Shown here in pieces: positions 8,422 to 17,132 of a stretch of DNA of 64,000 nt. The DNA lies in the NCBI RefSeq assembly GCF_001673635.1, contig NZ_LZMH01000066.1, forward strand, positions 36,090 to 100,089. Reading direction: 5' to 3'. The notes below the pieces were generated by a model. That model made no database searches. It had not been told where the DNA came from and saw only the letters and a list, made by a program, of their open reading frames with translations. Numbering within the stretch: position 1 is the first letter of the stretch; each line of letters starts with the position of its first letter. This DNA is from Mycobacterium asiaticum (GTDB lineage Bacteria > Actinomycetota > Actinomycetes > Mycobacteriales > Mycobacteriaceae). The translations under genes and the position numbers were made by a program.

Positions 8422-9910
8422 GGGACAGCGGCCGGTACACCGCCAGCGCCCGGTACTTAGCGGCGAAAGTGACTTCGCCGTACTCCTCGCCGATCTCGCC
8501 GTCGTGGGCGACCACGGTGGGTCCGTCGACGGTGGTGAACGTGAATTCCGGCACCTGCATCTCGTGATACAGCGGGCTGCGTTCCAGCCGGCCGAGGATC
8601 AGCGCGGCCAGGATCCGGGTCCGGGACAGCCGACGGCCGGTTTCCAGGATTCGCACGTCGATCAGCCCGTCGTCCATCCGGGTGCGCCGCGACGGCGCGA
8701 ATCCCGTTGGCAGGTAGAGGGAATTGCCGACGAAGAACAGCGAGGTCTGCAGGGTCTTGTTGTCGTACCGGATGCGCACCGGCTGTCCGTTGCGCAACGT
8801 GTGCAGCATCGCGTACATCCCGGCCAGCGGCTTGCCGATGCGCTTCTCCAGTTTTTCGCGCTCCTGCACGAACGCGGGATAGGCGCCGATGCTGGCGGTG
8901 TTGACCATCATCTTGCTTCCGTTCAGACACACCAGGTCGACGCGCGCCACGGTGCCGCGCCGGATCGCCTCGACGGTCTTGGCGACGGTGTCACAACCGA
9001 TGTCCTTAGCAAAGTGGTTGAACGTTCCGGCCGGGAAGACCGCCAGCGGCAGGCCCGCCTCGGCGGCAACCGCCGCGGCCGTCGACACGGTCCCGTCGCC
9101 ACCACCGACCGCCAGCACTTCGGCTCGTTCGGCGACCTGGCGCAGCACCGGCAGCGGGTCCTCGTCGGGATCGAGTTCGACAATCTCCATCTCGGGCAGC
9201 TCGGTGCGGACATCGTCCGCCACGCGTGCCCCGGTGCCGCTACCGGAGGCCGGGTTGACCACCAGGACCACGCCGGCGCCATCGGGCCGCTCCGGGACCT
9301 CGACGCGAAGTGGTTCGGTTCTGGGCAGAGCGGTCTCCACGATCGGCGGGACCAGGCGGCTCCCGCTGATCGCCACACCGGCGCCGATCCCGAATCCGAT
9401 GACCACGTCACCCGGATAGTGCGCGCCGACCGCAACCCGCGACAGCCCCACCAGGCCGGCCAGCAGGGCCAGTCCGAAGCCGAGGGTCGGATTCTCCAGA
9501 CCCACGCCGACAGCGAACGCGGCGGCACTGGCGGAGTGCCCGGACGGCAACGAGTTCGAGGTCGGCCGACGCCGAACGCGCCGGACCAGCGGGACCGACT
9601 CGTACAGCGGCCGGGGACGTCGCCGGACCCGCTTGGCGACCTGGTTGGTCAGCAGGCTGGCCACCCCCAGCGACACCACACCCCGGGTGGCGCCGCGTTG
9701 CGCGGAGTGCTTTCCCGACGCGAACAACAGTCCGGCGATGGCGAACCACAGCTTGGAGTGGTCGGCCGCGCGGGTCAGCGGCGGCATGGCCGTGTCGAGT
9801 AGCGGAGTGGGACTCTCTGCGATCGCCTCGAACAGTTCCCGATCGAGGGCGCCAAGCCCGTTGGTGATCTTCCTGATGCTGCGCGTGGGTCGCCAGGGCC
9901 GCCGGTTCAT
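8411..9910 (-). CDS. PAP2 phosphatase - diacylglycerol kinase fusion
   Basis: The protein has 499 residues from MNRRPWRPTRS. Residues about 20-200 are a PAP2 phosphatase domain with its three motifs KRVRRRPRP, PSGHSASAAAF and SRVAVGAHYPGDV, and several hydrophobic segments. From about residue 215 comes a lipid/diacylglycerol kinase catalytic domain with VVNPASGSG and the nucleotide loop AVGGGDGTVS. One polypeptide could therefore remove and add phosphate on lipids. The actual lipids are not known. A start at 9934 would add eight residues. Confidence 0.85.
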   Translation of the reverse strand: MNRRPWRPTRSIRKITNGLGALDRELFEAIAESPTPLLDTAMPPLTRAADHSKLWFAIAGLLFASGKHSAQRGATRGVVSLGVASLLTNQVAKRVRRRPRPLYESVPLVRRVRRRPTSNSLPSGHSASAAAFAVGVGLENPTLGFGLALLAGLVGLSRVAVGAHYPGDVVIGFGIGAGVAISGSRLVPPIVETALPRTEPLRVEVPERPDGAGVVLVVNPASGSGTGARVADDVRTELPEMEIVELDPDEDPLPVLRQVAERAEVLAVGGGDGTVSTAAAVAAEAGLPLAVFPAGTFNHFAKDIGCDTVAKTVEAIRRGTVARVDLVCLNGSKMMVNTASIGAYPAFVQEREKLEKRIGKPLAGMYAMLHTLRNGQPVRIRYDNKTLQTSLFFVGNSLYLPTGFAPSRRTRMDDGLIDVRILETGRRLSRTRILAALILGRLERSPLYHEMQVPEFTFTTVDGPTVVAHDGEIGEEYGEVTFAAKYRALAVYRPLSLIR

Positions 9911-9930
9911 TGGCTCTACCCTAACCGCCG

Positions 9931-10500
9931 TCACAGCAAACGGATCGGGTCCTGGGGATGCGGAGTCAGCGGCGTGGTCTCGATGGTCACCCAGCCCGAG
10001 AGCGGCAGCGACTCCAAAATGGCTTCCAGCTCACCGAGATCGCGGGCCCGCCACAAGCCGAGTGTGCCCGGGCCGTCCGGGCTGACCGGCAACGTCCAGA
10101 GCCGCAGCAGATGCCCGCGGACGGCCAGGTCGCGAGTCTGCTCGGCTTCGCGTGCGCAGGCGTCGTCGACGGCGGCTGCCGGGATGCCCGGGGGGACCGT
10201 CAGGGTCATGCTGATCAGGAATTCGGGCCCCTTGCCGGGCCGGCCGACCACTCCGGCGGCAGCCGGGTCGTTGTCGTGGGCACCTAGCGGCGTGACGCGG
10301 GCAGCCGCCGACATCCCGGCCAACAACAGCTCGAACTCGTCCCCGTCGGCGGCCGAAAACAGGCCGAGGGTGCGCGATTCGCCCGGCCGACTGGGCACGC
10401 GCCACAACCGCAACAGTCGCTTGTGCCTTACGAGCTCGGGTGCGCGGGCCGCCCCTGGCCCGTCGGGCACCTCGGTGGCCATCGCGACCAGGAACTCCAC
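9931..10500 (-). CDS. Tandem-domain muconolactone isomerase-like protein
   Basis: The protein has 189 residues made of two homologous halves of about 95 residues. Half 1 contains RHKRLLRLWRVPSRPGESRT and LGLFSAADGDEFE. Half 2 contains VRGHLLRLWTLPVSPDGPGT and LGLWRARDLGELE. Each resembles the ferredoxin-like muconolactone isomerase fold, whose single-domain members oligomerise. I take it to be the counterpart of Rv0316 by position beyond the GH16 gene. No other beta-ketoadipate gene is near, so muconolactone isomerisation is unproven. Confidence 0.78.
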   Translation of the reverse strand: MEFLVAMATEVPDGPGAARAPELVRHKRLLRLWRVPSRPGESRTLGLFSAADGDEFELLLAGMSAAARVTPLGAHDNDPAAAGVVGRPGKGPEFLISMTLTVPPGIPAAAVDDACAREAEQTRDLAVRGHLLRLWTLPVSPDGPGTLGLWRARDLGELEAILESLPLSGWVTIETTPLTPHPQDPIRLL

Positions 10501-10509
10501 GAACAGACT

Positions 10510-10836
10510 CTATTCCCGCGCCGGCCGCTCGGCCTTGCGACGCAACGTCCAGGCCGGAATCCAATGCGTCACGGTTTTCTGCTTGGAGCCGAAGTCGACC
10601 GGGTAGGTCACCAGCCCCCACCAGTCGCCCTGCTCGCAGATGCCCCAGCAGCTGAGCTTGCCCTCCACCACCTTGTGCAGCTGCAGTCCGTTCGGGTGGT
10701 AGCGCCCCGTGCGGTGCGGCTGACGGGGGAAGAGCACTGTCAGATCGACCAGCACCGAGATCGGGGGGCGGACCGGACGGAACGGACCGCGGACCGGCTG
10801 TCCGTTGTAACCGATCGACGCGAGCCGTCCCACCAA
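10510..10836 (-). CDS. Conserved hypothetical protein
   Basis: This is a 108-residue soluble protein without a recognisable motif. It is rich in aromatic and basic residues (GICEQGDWWGLVTYPVDFGS, then THWIPAWTLRRK). It ends nine bases before the start of the isomerase-like gene on the same strand, so the two are likely co-transcribed. I cannot suggest a function. Confidence 0.65.
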   Translation of the reverse strand: MVGRLASIGYNGQPVRGPFRPVRPPISVLVDLTVLFPRQPHRTGRYHPNGLQLHKVVEGKLSCWGICEQGDWWGLVTYPVDFGSKQKTVTHWIPAWTLRRKAERPARE

Positions 10837-10927
10837 TCGATCATACGTTCGAATGGGGATGTGGCACAGGTTTCGCCGGAGGCCGCTCGGGCAACTAGCG
10901 ATTCAACGACTTCGGAAGGGGCTACAC

Positions 10928-11164
10928 ATGAGAATCCACGTGAAAGCGGGTGTCACCGCGGGCATCGTGGCCTTGGGCTGCATGACCACCGCCGTCGGCG
11001 TGGCTAACGCCGACGAGGTGCAGGTGGAGGGCAACTACGTAACGGAGGCGGCCTGCCAGGCCGACGGACCGCATGTCGAGATCACCCACAACGATGCGGC
11101 CTACACCCACTGGGACTGCCGTCAACACGCGGACGGGCTCTGGTACCTGTACCTGACTAACTGA
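10928..11164 (+). CDS. Small secreted protein
   Basis: This is a 78-residue protein with a signal peptide (VTAGIVALGCMTTAVGVANA, cleavage likely after ANA-DE). The mature part is about 49 residues with two cysteines (AACQADG and HWDCRQH) that could form one disulphide. ATG 10928 is supported by GGAAGGGG seven bases upstream; a frame from 10853 would lengthen the N-terminus without a signal sequence. Function unknown. Many mycobacteria encode small secreted proteins of this sort. Confidence 0.75.
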   Translation: MRIHVKAGVTAGIVALGCMTTAVGVANADEVQVEGNYVTEAACQADGPHVEITHNDAAYTHWDCRQHADGLWYLYLTN

Positions 11165-11206
11165 GGAATACCTGGCTCACCGAGCGTTCCCGGCCACCCT
11201 GGCAAC

Positions 11207-12727
11207 ATGACCGGTGTGGCAGACGAGTCGCGGCCCCATCCGTGGGATCCGGTGTGGGTTGGTGTGTTGGCCGCCGCGGTGAGCCTGGGCGGGGCCGCGC
11301 GGCCCTCGTTCTGGTACGACGAGGCGGCCACGATCTCGGCCGCGTACAGTCGCTCGCTCGGCCAGTTATGGCAGATGGTGGGCAACGTCGATGCCGTTCA
11401 CGGCCTCTACTACCTGCTGATGCACGGCTGGTTCCTGATCGTCCCACCCACCGAGTTCTGGTCCCGCGCACCGAGCGGCATAGCCGTCGGTGTCGCCGCG
11501 GCAGGGGTGGTAGTGCTCGGCCGACAGTTGTCGTCCCGGACCGTCGCGGTGGTCGCGGGCCTGATCTGCGCGATTCTGCCCCGGACGACCTGGGCGGGCA
11601 TCGAGGCGCGCCCGTCGGCCATGTCGATGACAGCCGCGGTCTGGCTGACGGTCCTGCTGGTGTACGCCGTGCGCCGCCGCAGCGGCTGGGTGTGGACAAG
11701 TTATGGTGTGGCACTTGCCCTTTCGATCGTGCTCGACCTGTATCTGGTGTTGCTACTGGTGGCGCACGCGCTCTTCATCTACGTCTTCGAGCGACGCCGA
11801 CAGGTACTGCTGCCGTTCGCCGTGTCCGCAGGCGTCGCGGTGGTCGCGCTGACGCCCTTTGCGCTGGCCGTAGTCAGGCAGGCGCACCAGATCAAATGGG
11901 TCGCGCCGATCGGTCACCGCACCATCGAGGACGTCGTGATCCAGCAGTACTTCGAACGCAATCCGGTGTTCGCGGTCCTGTCGGCGCTGATCGTCCTCGC
12001 GGCCGTCGTGTGCTGGGTGCGCTCATCGCGGCCTTTCACCCTGGCCGATCGTCAGTTGCTGACCCTGTCGATCGCCTGGCTGGTGATACCGACCGCGCTG
12101 ATCATCCTGGGGTCGGTGCTGGCACATCCGATCTATACGCCCCGCTACCTGACCTTCACCGCCCCGGCGATGGCGATCGCACTGGCGGTCTGCGTCGGCG
12201 CGGTGGCCGCCAAACCCTGGGTGGCGGTGGCCCTGGTGCTGCTCCTGACGATCGCCGCTATCCCGAATTATCTTCGGACACAACGCAACCCGTACGCTAA
12301 GTACGGGATGGACTACAGCCAGGTCGCCGACCTGATCTCGGCGCGGGCGGCGCCGGGTGACTGCCTGCTCGTCAACGACACGGTGACCTTCATGCCCGCG
12401 CCGATGCGGCCGTTGCTGGCCGCCCGCCCCGACGTCTACCGCAAACTGAACGACCTGACCCTGTGGAAGCGGGCCACCGAGACCCACGACGTGTTCGACA
12501 CCAACCTGATCCCCGAGGTCGTCGCCGCGCCGCTGAGTCATTGCAAGGTCGTCTGGATCATCACCCAGGCCGACGCGGCGGTACCCGCGCACGAGCGGGG
12601 CTCAGCGCTGCCGCCGGGACCGCTCTACGGAGCGACGCCGGCGTTCGCGGTGCCGCACGACCTGGGGTTCCGCCTGGTGGAGCGCTGGCAGTTCAACCTG
12701 GTCCAGGTCATTCAAGCCGTCCGGTAG
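11207..12727 (+). CDS. GT-C/GT39-like multi-pass membrane glycosyltransferase
   Basis: The protein has 506 residues. About nine or ten hydrophobic segments are spread over residues 15-380, and a soluble domain of about 120 residues closes the C-terminus. Near the N-terminus, SFWYDEAATISAAY matches the first extracytoplasmic loop of GT-C mannosyltransferases, with the acidic pair D-E after an aromatic residue. Such enzymes transfer sugars from polyprenyl phosphate carriers to cell-envelope acceptors. Donor and acceptor are unknown. Its stop lies six bases from the end of the convergent GH16 gene. Confidence 0.75.
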   Translation: MTGVADESRPHPWDPVWVGVLAAAVSLGGAARPSFWYDEAATISAAYSRSLGQLWQMVGNVDAVHGLYYLLMHGWFLIVPPTEFWSRAPSGIAVGVAAAGVVVLGRQLSSRTVAVVAGLICAILPRTTWAGIEARPSAMSMTAAVWLTVLLVYAVRRRSGWVWTSYGVALALSIVLDLYLVLLLVAHALFIYVFERRRQVLLPFAVSAGVAVVALTPFALAVVRQAHQIKWVAPIGHRTIEDVVIQQYFERNPVFAVLSALIVLAAVVCWVRSSRPFTLADRQLLTLSIAWLVIPTALIILGSVLAHPIYTPRYLTFTAPAMAIALAVCVGAVAAKPWVAVALVLLLTIAAIPNYLRTQRNPYAKYGMDYSQVADLISARAAPGDCLLVNDTVTFMPAPMRPLLAARPDVYRKLNDLTLWKRATETHDVFDTNLIPEVVAAPLSHCKVVWIITQADAAVPAHERGSALPPGPLYGATPAFAVPHDLGFRLVERWQFNLVQVIQAVR

Positions 12728-12732
12728 GACGG

Positions 12733-13563
12733 CTACCAGACGCGGATGTAGTCGATCAGCATCGAAGCCGGGAAGTTGCCCCCGGCCGGATCGCCGGCGC
12801 CCACGCCGCCGACGGCGAGGGTGTACATCGGTGACATCCAGTAGCCGGGGTTGTTGAAAGGCCACCGGAAATCGTCGGGCGCGCCGCCGTGCACGTGGAT
12901 CGGCTTGGGCGGCACGGCGAAGTACTGCGCGCCGTCCCGCGAGAACTTGAAACCGTCAACGTCCCAGCGCATCTGCCAGGTGTGCCAGTTGCCGTCCACC
13001 AGACCGGGGATCGACTTGCCCTCCCAGGTCTTGCCGTTGGATGCCGCGTGGACCGTGGTGCCGGGGGCCCAGTCGCCGTTGCCGTACCACTCGAAGACGT
13101 CGACCTCACCGTCCGGCAATGGATCCTCGTTGACCGCCCAGAACGACGGCCACAACCCGGGGCTCAGGCAGTCGAGCTTGATCCGCGATTCCCAGGTGGT
13201 GCCGATCATGCCGCGCCAATTGCCACGCAGTTTGCCGCTGTAGTAGGCGCCATTGAAATCTTTGGTTGCGCGCAGCACCAGATTGGAGTTGCCGTCCTGG
13301 AAGACATTGCTTGGGTCGTTGCGGTAGATCCCGTCGACCGGCGGGAAGACGTCATCCTGCCAGGTCTGCACGGTCCATTTGGCCGGGTCCGGACCGGACC
13401 CGGCCGGTCCGTCGAATTCATCGGCGAAGAGGTAGGGCCCGGACGGGCCGGCCGACGGCGCCTGGGGCGGCGCCGGGTGCGCCTGGGCCTCCGGGATCGG
13501 GATCGATGCCGCGGCGGCCAGCATGCCCAGGCCTGTCGTCAACAACATGCTCCGACGATCCAT
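12733..13563 (-). CDS. Tat-exported GH16 family glycosidase (copy 1)
   Basis: This is a 276-residue protein. The N-terminus MDRRSMLLTTGLGMLAAAAS has twin arginines and a hydrophobic core ending in AQA, so Tat export is likely. The GH16 active-site signature E-x-D-x-x-E is present as GEVDVFEWYG, with Glu153, Asp155 and Glu158. The family hydrolyses beta-1,3- or mixed-linkage glucans by a retaining mechanism. It is a divergent paralogue of the gene at 13747-14607 and lies downstream of it on the same strand after 183 bases. I infer a tandem duplication followed by divergence. Confidence 0.85.
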   Translation of the reverse strand: MDRRSMLLTTGLGMLAAAASIPIPEAQAHPAPPQAPSAGPSGPYLFADEFDGPAGSGPDPAKWTVQTWQDDVFPPVDGIYRNDPSNVFQDGNSNLVLRATKDFNGAYYSGKLRGNWRGMIGTTWESRIKLDCLSPGLWPSFWAVNEDPLPDGEVDVFEWYGNGDWAPGTTVHAASNGKTWEGKSIPGLVDGNWHTWQMRWDVDGFKFSRDGAQYFAVPPKPIHVHGGAPDDFRWPFNNPGYWMSPMYTLAVGGVGAGDPAGGNFPASMLIDYIRVW

Positions 13564-13746
13564 TCAGGTACCACCCGTTCTTTATTTCCCGTTCGAGGCC
13601 CCTTCGAGGTCCATCGGGGCCTGTCCCGGCCAGGTTCTCCGACTCGCGCCATCCCCCTGGGTGCTTTCACAAACGGTCTTATAGAACCATGCGCCGGGGG
13701 CCGATCGCACCTTGCACACGCGGTGATACTCGCCTCAGCATCAAAA

Positions 13747-14607
13747 TCAGAAGACTCGCACCCAGTCGACCAGCATTTCCTGCGGGTACGAACCGGCAGC
13801 GGGATCGCCCCCGCCGGAGCCTCCGACGGCCAGGTTCAGCACCGGGAACACCGTGTAATCGGGATCGTTGAACGGCCACTCGCGGATCGGTTCGTTCAGG
13901 TCCTCGATGCCGGTGGCCGGCACGGAGAAGTACGGGGCGGCACCGTCGGCATAGTCGAGCCAGAAGTACATGCCGGTGGCGTCCCAGCGGACCCGCCAGT
14001 TGTGCCAGCCGGCGTCGACGCCGATCGGGAAGGTCTCGAACGCCGTACCGTCCGGGTTGGCGTGCACCGTGGTTCCCGACGGCCAGGTGCCGTTCCCGTA
14101 CCACTCGATCAGGTCGATCTCCCCGCTGCGGCCGGGATCGTCGTTCGACAACCACCAGGCCGGCCACATGCCGGGGGCGAGACAGTTCATCTTGATGCGC
14201 GCTTCCCAGGTGGTCCCCACGCCGCCCCGCCACAGTCCGTGCACCAAGCCGCCGAAGTAACCGCCGCCGTCCTTCGTGGCGCGCAGCACCAGGTTGGATT
14301 TGCCGTCCAGGAAGACGTTCTGGCGGTTGTCACGGTATTGGCCCCAAAACTGCGGCTGGTCGAAGCCGACCGGGTTCCTGATCGGCGTCCGGAAATTCGA
14401 CACCGCCCATTTCGACGGGTCGGGCGCCGAGCCGGCCGGCCCATCGAACTCGTCGTGCCAGATGAACGCCCCGGTGGTGCCGGCGGAGGGAGCGGCCGGC
14501 ACGGGCGCCGGGCCCGGCTCGGCCCCGGCCACCGGGGCCGGAATGGCGGCCGCCAGCGCGCCGAATCCCGCCATCATCAGCATGCGGCGACGGTCCATCT
14601 GTGACAT
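13747..14607 (-). CDS. Tat-exported GH16 glycosidase / beta-1,3-glucanase-like (copy 2, Rv0315-type)
   Basis: The protein has 286 residues from MSQMDRRRMLMM. The Tat-type signal is DRRRMLMMAGFGALAAA, followed by a Pro/Ala linker. The catalytic motif GEIDLIEWYG gives Glu163, Asp165 and Glu168. Segments such as NCLAPGMWPAWWLSNDDPGR and the C-terminal EMLVDWVRVF match what I remember of M. tuberculosis Rv0315, a secreted glucanase-like protein. The start could also be the ATG at 14598. The TauD gene ends 22 bases upstream, so read-through from the catabolic operon is possible. Confidence 0.87.
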   Translation of the reverse strand: MSQMDRRRMLMMAGFGALAAAIPAPVAGAEPGPAPVPAAPSAGTTGAFIWHDEFDGPAGSAPDPSKWAVSNFRTPIRNPVGFDQPQFWGQYRDNRQNVFLDGKSNLVLRATKDGGGYFGGLVHGLWRGGVGTTWEARIKMNCLAPGMWPAWWLSNDDPGRSGEIDLIEWYGNGTWPSGTTVHANPDGTAFETFPIGVDAGWHNWRVRWDATGMYFWLDYADGAAPYFSVPATGIEDLNEPIREWPFNDPDYTVFPVLNLAVGGSGGGDPAAGSYPQEMLVDWVRVF

Positions 14608-14628
14608 GGCAAGGGACGATAGCAAAAG

Positions 14629-15474
14629 CTATTGGATGGGTTCGTCGCCCAATACGGTGGTGCGCAGCATCTCCCGCCGCGAGTTCGGGTCATACGGCGC
14701 CGCGCGGTGCAGCACCCCGCGGTTGTCCCAGATGACGGTGTCCCCGACCGTCCAGGCGTGACTGTAGACCCGGTCGGGGGTGGTGGCGCGGTCGAGCAAC
14801 TCGGCCAGCAGCGCGCGTCCTTCATCCGGGTCCATGCCCACGACGTAATCGGCCGAGGCGCCCAGCACCAGCGATTTGCGGCCGCTGCGGTGCGTCCACA
14901 CCAGCGGATGCTCATGGGTGCGCCGGGATCGCCAGCGCGCCAACTGCTCCGGCGTCGGGTCCGGGGTCACCCGCCGCTGGGAGGCTTCCAGCGAATGCAC
15001 CACGCGCAGCGACCCGAAGCGCTCCTGCTCCGCGGGCGTGAGCGCCTCATATGCGGCGTAGGAATTGGCGAATTCGGTTTCCCCGCCCCACTCGGCGACC
15101 TGCACGGCGGACAGGACGGTGGCCTTCTGCGGGTATTCCTCGCCGAGCGGCGTGCACCCGTCGATGTGCCAATCGAACGTGGCCTTCAAGTAGGCCGCCG
15201 ACGAGTTCTTCGCCGGATTCAGCGTGATCGGGTAGATGCCGGCCACCGGGTGATGCCCGTCGGACGAATGGTCGATGTCACCGAGCCGCCGGCAAAAGGC
15301 GACCTGCGCCTCGGGATCAAGTTGCAGGCCCCGAAAGACCAGCACCCCATTGGCCTCCAGCGCGTCGAGGATGGCCGCACCGATCGAGTCGTCGGATGCC
15401 GCGTCGGCGAGATCGAGTCCGCAGACCTCCGCACCGACCGACTCGGTGAGCTGGTTGATGGTGAGCACACTCAT
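14629..15474 (-). CDS. TauD/TfdA-family 2-oxoglutarate-dependent dioxygenase
   Basis: This is a 281-residue Fe(II)/2-oxoglutarate oxygenase. Iron ligands are His103 and Asp105 (FDWHIDGCTPL) and His256 (GVLHRAAPYD). Arg271 in REMLRTTVLG is placed to bind the 2-oxoglutarate carboxylate. Members oxidise taurine, phenoxyacetates, carnitine precursors and many other compounds; the substrate cannot be inferred. It is the last gene of the Rieske/ferredoxin/SDR operon, 36 bases after the small protein gene. That suggests a late step of the same pathway. Confidence 0.88.
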   Translation of the reverse strand: MSVLTINQLTESVGAEVCGLDLADAASDDSIGAAILDALEANGVLVFRGLQLDPEAQVAFCRRLGDIDHSSDGHHPVAGIYPITLNPAKNSSAAYLKATFDWHIDGCTPLGEEYPQKATVLSAVQVAEWGGETEFANSYAAYEALTPAEQERFGSLRVVHSLEASQRRVTPDPTPEQLARWRSRRTHEHPLVWTHRSGRKSLVLGASADYVVGMDPDEGRALLAELLDRATTPDRVYSHAWTVGDTVIWDNRGVLHRAAPYDPNSRREMLRTTVLGDEPIQ

Positions 15475-15510
15475 GGCCGAACCTTTCTATAGACAGCTGC
15501 CGCAGCGGGT

Positions 15511-15846
15511 TCAGGGCACCGGCTCACCGGTGCGGACCATCACGGCGTCCGCGGCATCCACCGGCACCGGCTGATGCATGACTTCCACCGCCATGGCGAC
15601 CATGATCAGCGAATAGATCAGGTGCAGCAGGTTGAGCGCGTCGTCGGGCAACCCGTCGAGCGCAAACTTGTCGCAGTACTCGATGGCCTCCTCCAGGCGC
15701 GGAAAGAAGGCGTCGTAAAACTCCCGCAACTGCGGCATGGTGCTGTTCACCCGGGCGTTCCAGCGTTCGGATTCCGTTGCCAGACACCAAGTTTGAGCGT
15801 ACTTCTCCAGCTCTGCGAACGCGCTGGGCAGCATGTTGCCGGCCAT
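15511..15846 (-). CDS. Small Rieske-associated protein, copy 1
   Basis: This is a 111-residue soluble protein of no recognised family. The core, RLEEAIEYCDKFALDGLPDD followed by ALNLLHLIYSLIMVAMAVE, is closely similar to the protein at 19963-20289. Both copies begin one base after, or overlapping, the stop of a Rieske oxygenase gene. This conserved pairing suggests an accessory subunit, assembly factor or specificity protein for the oxygenase. That is inference; no cofactor motif is visible beyond one shared Cys in YCDKFAL. Confidence 0.8.
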   Translation of the reverse strand: MAGNMLPSAFAELEKYAQTWCLATESERWNARVNSTMPQLREFYDAFFPRLEEAIEYCDKFALDGLPDDALNLLHLIYSLIMVAMAVEVMHQPVPVDAADAVMVRTGEPVP

Positions 15847-15847
15847 C

Positions 15848-17110
15848 TCAGACCCCCGCCGGCGTCTTCTCGCGGCGGTACGCCTCGACCCAGTCGACCA
15901 CCACCTTGTGCAGGTGCCGTACCAGGATCTCCTGGTCGTTGAGCGGGAAGTCGTCGACGATGCCGTATTCCAGCGCGGCCTGGGTCCCGCCGAGCATTCC
16001 GGCGTCCTGCAGCGCGAACTCCTTGAGCACCACCGCGGCGACCTCGTGCTCGATGCGCTCGCGCACGCTGCGGGCGGGGTGGAAGTAGGTGTAGGCCTCG
16101 AAGCGGTGGGTGTTGTGCGATGTTGGCCAGTAGCGGTAGAGCAGGTACCAGCCGCCGTAGACGAGGATTTCGATGTTGGGGAAGATCTGGAAGTTGCTGA
16201 TCCCCCACGGTTCGATCCCGCCCGGGTTGAGCCCGGCCGGCAGCTCGCCGATATCGGGGGTGCGCCACGGGCCCACCAGCCCGCTGCGGGTGGCCCGCTC
16301 GATCGGGTACATGTACTCCTCGGGCAGTAGCCAGCGCCGCCGTCCCGCTGTCGAGACCATCCGGTGCGGCCCGTCGAGTTGGAAGTGGCCGCAGGTGAAT
16401 CCGGCGTTGGGGTCGCGCACCGCCGCGGGCACCTGCTGCGGGTGCAGCGACGGGACGTGGTAGTACTCCTGGAACGCGTCGGCGAAGATCTTCCAGTTGC
16501 TGTTGTTCTGGGCCACCCACTCGTAGCGTTCGGTCAGCTTGTCGAACGGATAGCCGTCCAGGCCGGTGATCATCGGCCCCAAGAACTCCCGCAGACTCTG
16601 GCGTGGTTCGTCATCGAAGTTGATGAAGACAAAGCCGTTCCAGACGTCGCAGTGCACCGCCCGCAGCCCGTACTCGGCCGGATTCAGGTCGAAGAACTCC
16701 GACTGCTGCTGCACGAAGGTCAGCGCACCGTCCAGACCATAGCGCCAGCCGTGGTACTTGCAGGTGAACTGCCGGCAGGTGCCGCGGGTCTCGTCGCCGG
16801 GAAAGTCGTTCCACACCAGCTTGTTTCCGCGGTGCCGGCATACGTTGTAGAACGCGCGGATACGCTCGTCGCGGCCCTTGACCAGAAGCACCGAGCTGCG
16901 AGCGACCTCGATCTCCTTGGTGAGATAACTACCGGCGCGGGGCAATTCCTCCACCCGCGCGACGTTGAGCCAGGCGCGCTTGAAGACGGCTTCGCGCTCC
17001 AGCTCGTAGAATTCCTCGGACGTGGAGTCCCGAAACGAGATTGGACCGGTACCCAGTTCCGGGTAATGCTCAGTCCACGACCCCTCGGCGGGCCTGCCCG
17101 ATCGCGTCAT
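15848..17110 (-). CDS. Rieske non-heme iron oxygenase, alpha subunit (copy 1)
   Basis: This is a 420-residue terminal oxygenase. The Rieske [2Fe-2S] ligands are Cys91 and His93 (NVCRHRGNKL) and Cys117 and His120 (CKYHGWRY). In the catalytic domain, DAFQEYYHVPSLH supplies the bridging Asp211 and iron ligands His218 and His223. These enzymes hydroxylate or demethylate aromatic, choline-like or other substrates using electrons from a ferredoxin/reductase. The operon supplies a ferredoxin (17885-18190) but no obvious flavin reductase. It shares layout and many motifs with copy 2. Substrate unknown. Confidence 0.9.
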   Translation of the reverse strand: MTRSGRPAEGSWTEHYPELGTGPISFRDSTSEEFYELEREAVFKRAWLNVARVEELPRAGSYLTKEIEVARSSVLLVKGRDERIRAFYNVCRHRGNKLVWNDFPGDETRGTCRQFTCKYHGWRYGLDGALTFVQQQSEFFDLNPAEYGLRAVHCDVWNGFVFINFDDEPRQSLREFLGPMITGLDGYPFDKLTERYEWVAQNNSNWKIFADAFQEYYHVPSLHPQQVPAAVRDPNAGFTCGHFQLDGPHRMVSTAGRRRWLLPEEYMYPIERATRSGLVGPWRTPDIGELPAGLNPGGIEPWGISNFQIFPNIEILVYGGWYLLYRYWPTSHNTHRFEAYTYFHPARSVRERIEHEVAAVVLKEFALQDAGMLGGTQAALEYGIVDDFPLNDQEILVRHLHKVVVDWVEAYRREKTPAGV

Positions 17111-17132
17111 CCTCGCCTCCTTGTCTCAACAC

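Noticed and set aside
8504..9802. 432-codon plus-strand frame opposite the PAP2/kinase gene
   Set aside because: Antisense to conserved PAP2 and kinase motifs; rich in Arg, Gly and Gln with no domain.
12889..14604. Long plus-strand open frame across both GH16 genes
   Set aside because: It runs antisense to two genes with intact catalytic motifs, has no recognisable domain and shows the composition of a GC-rich shadow frame.
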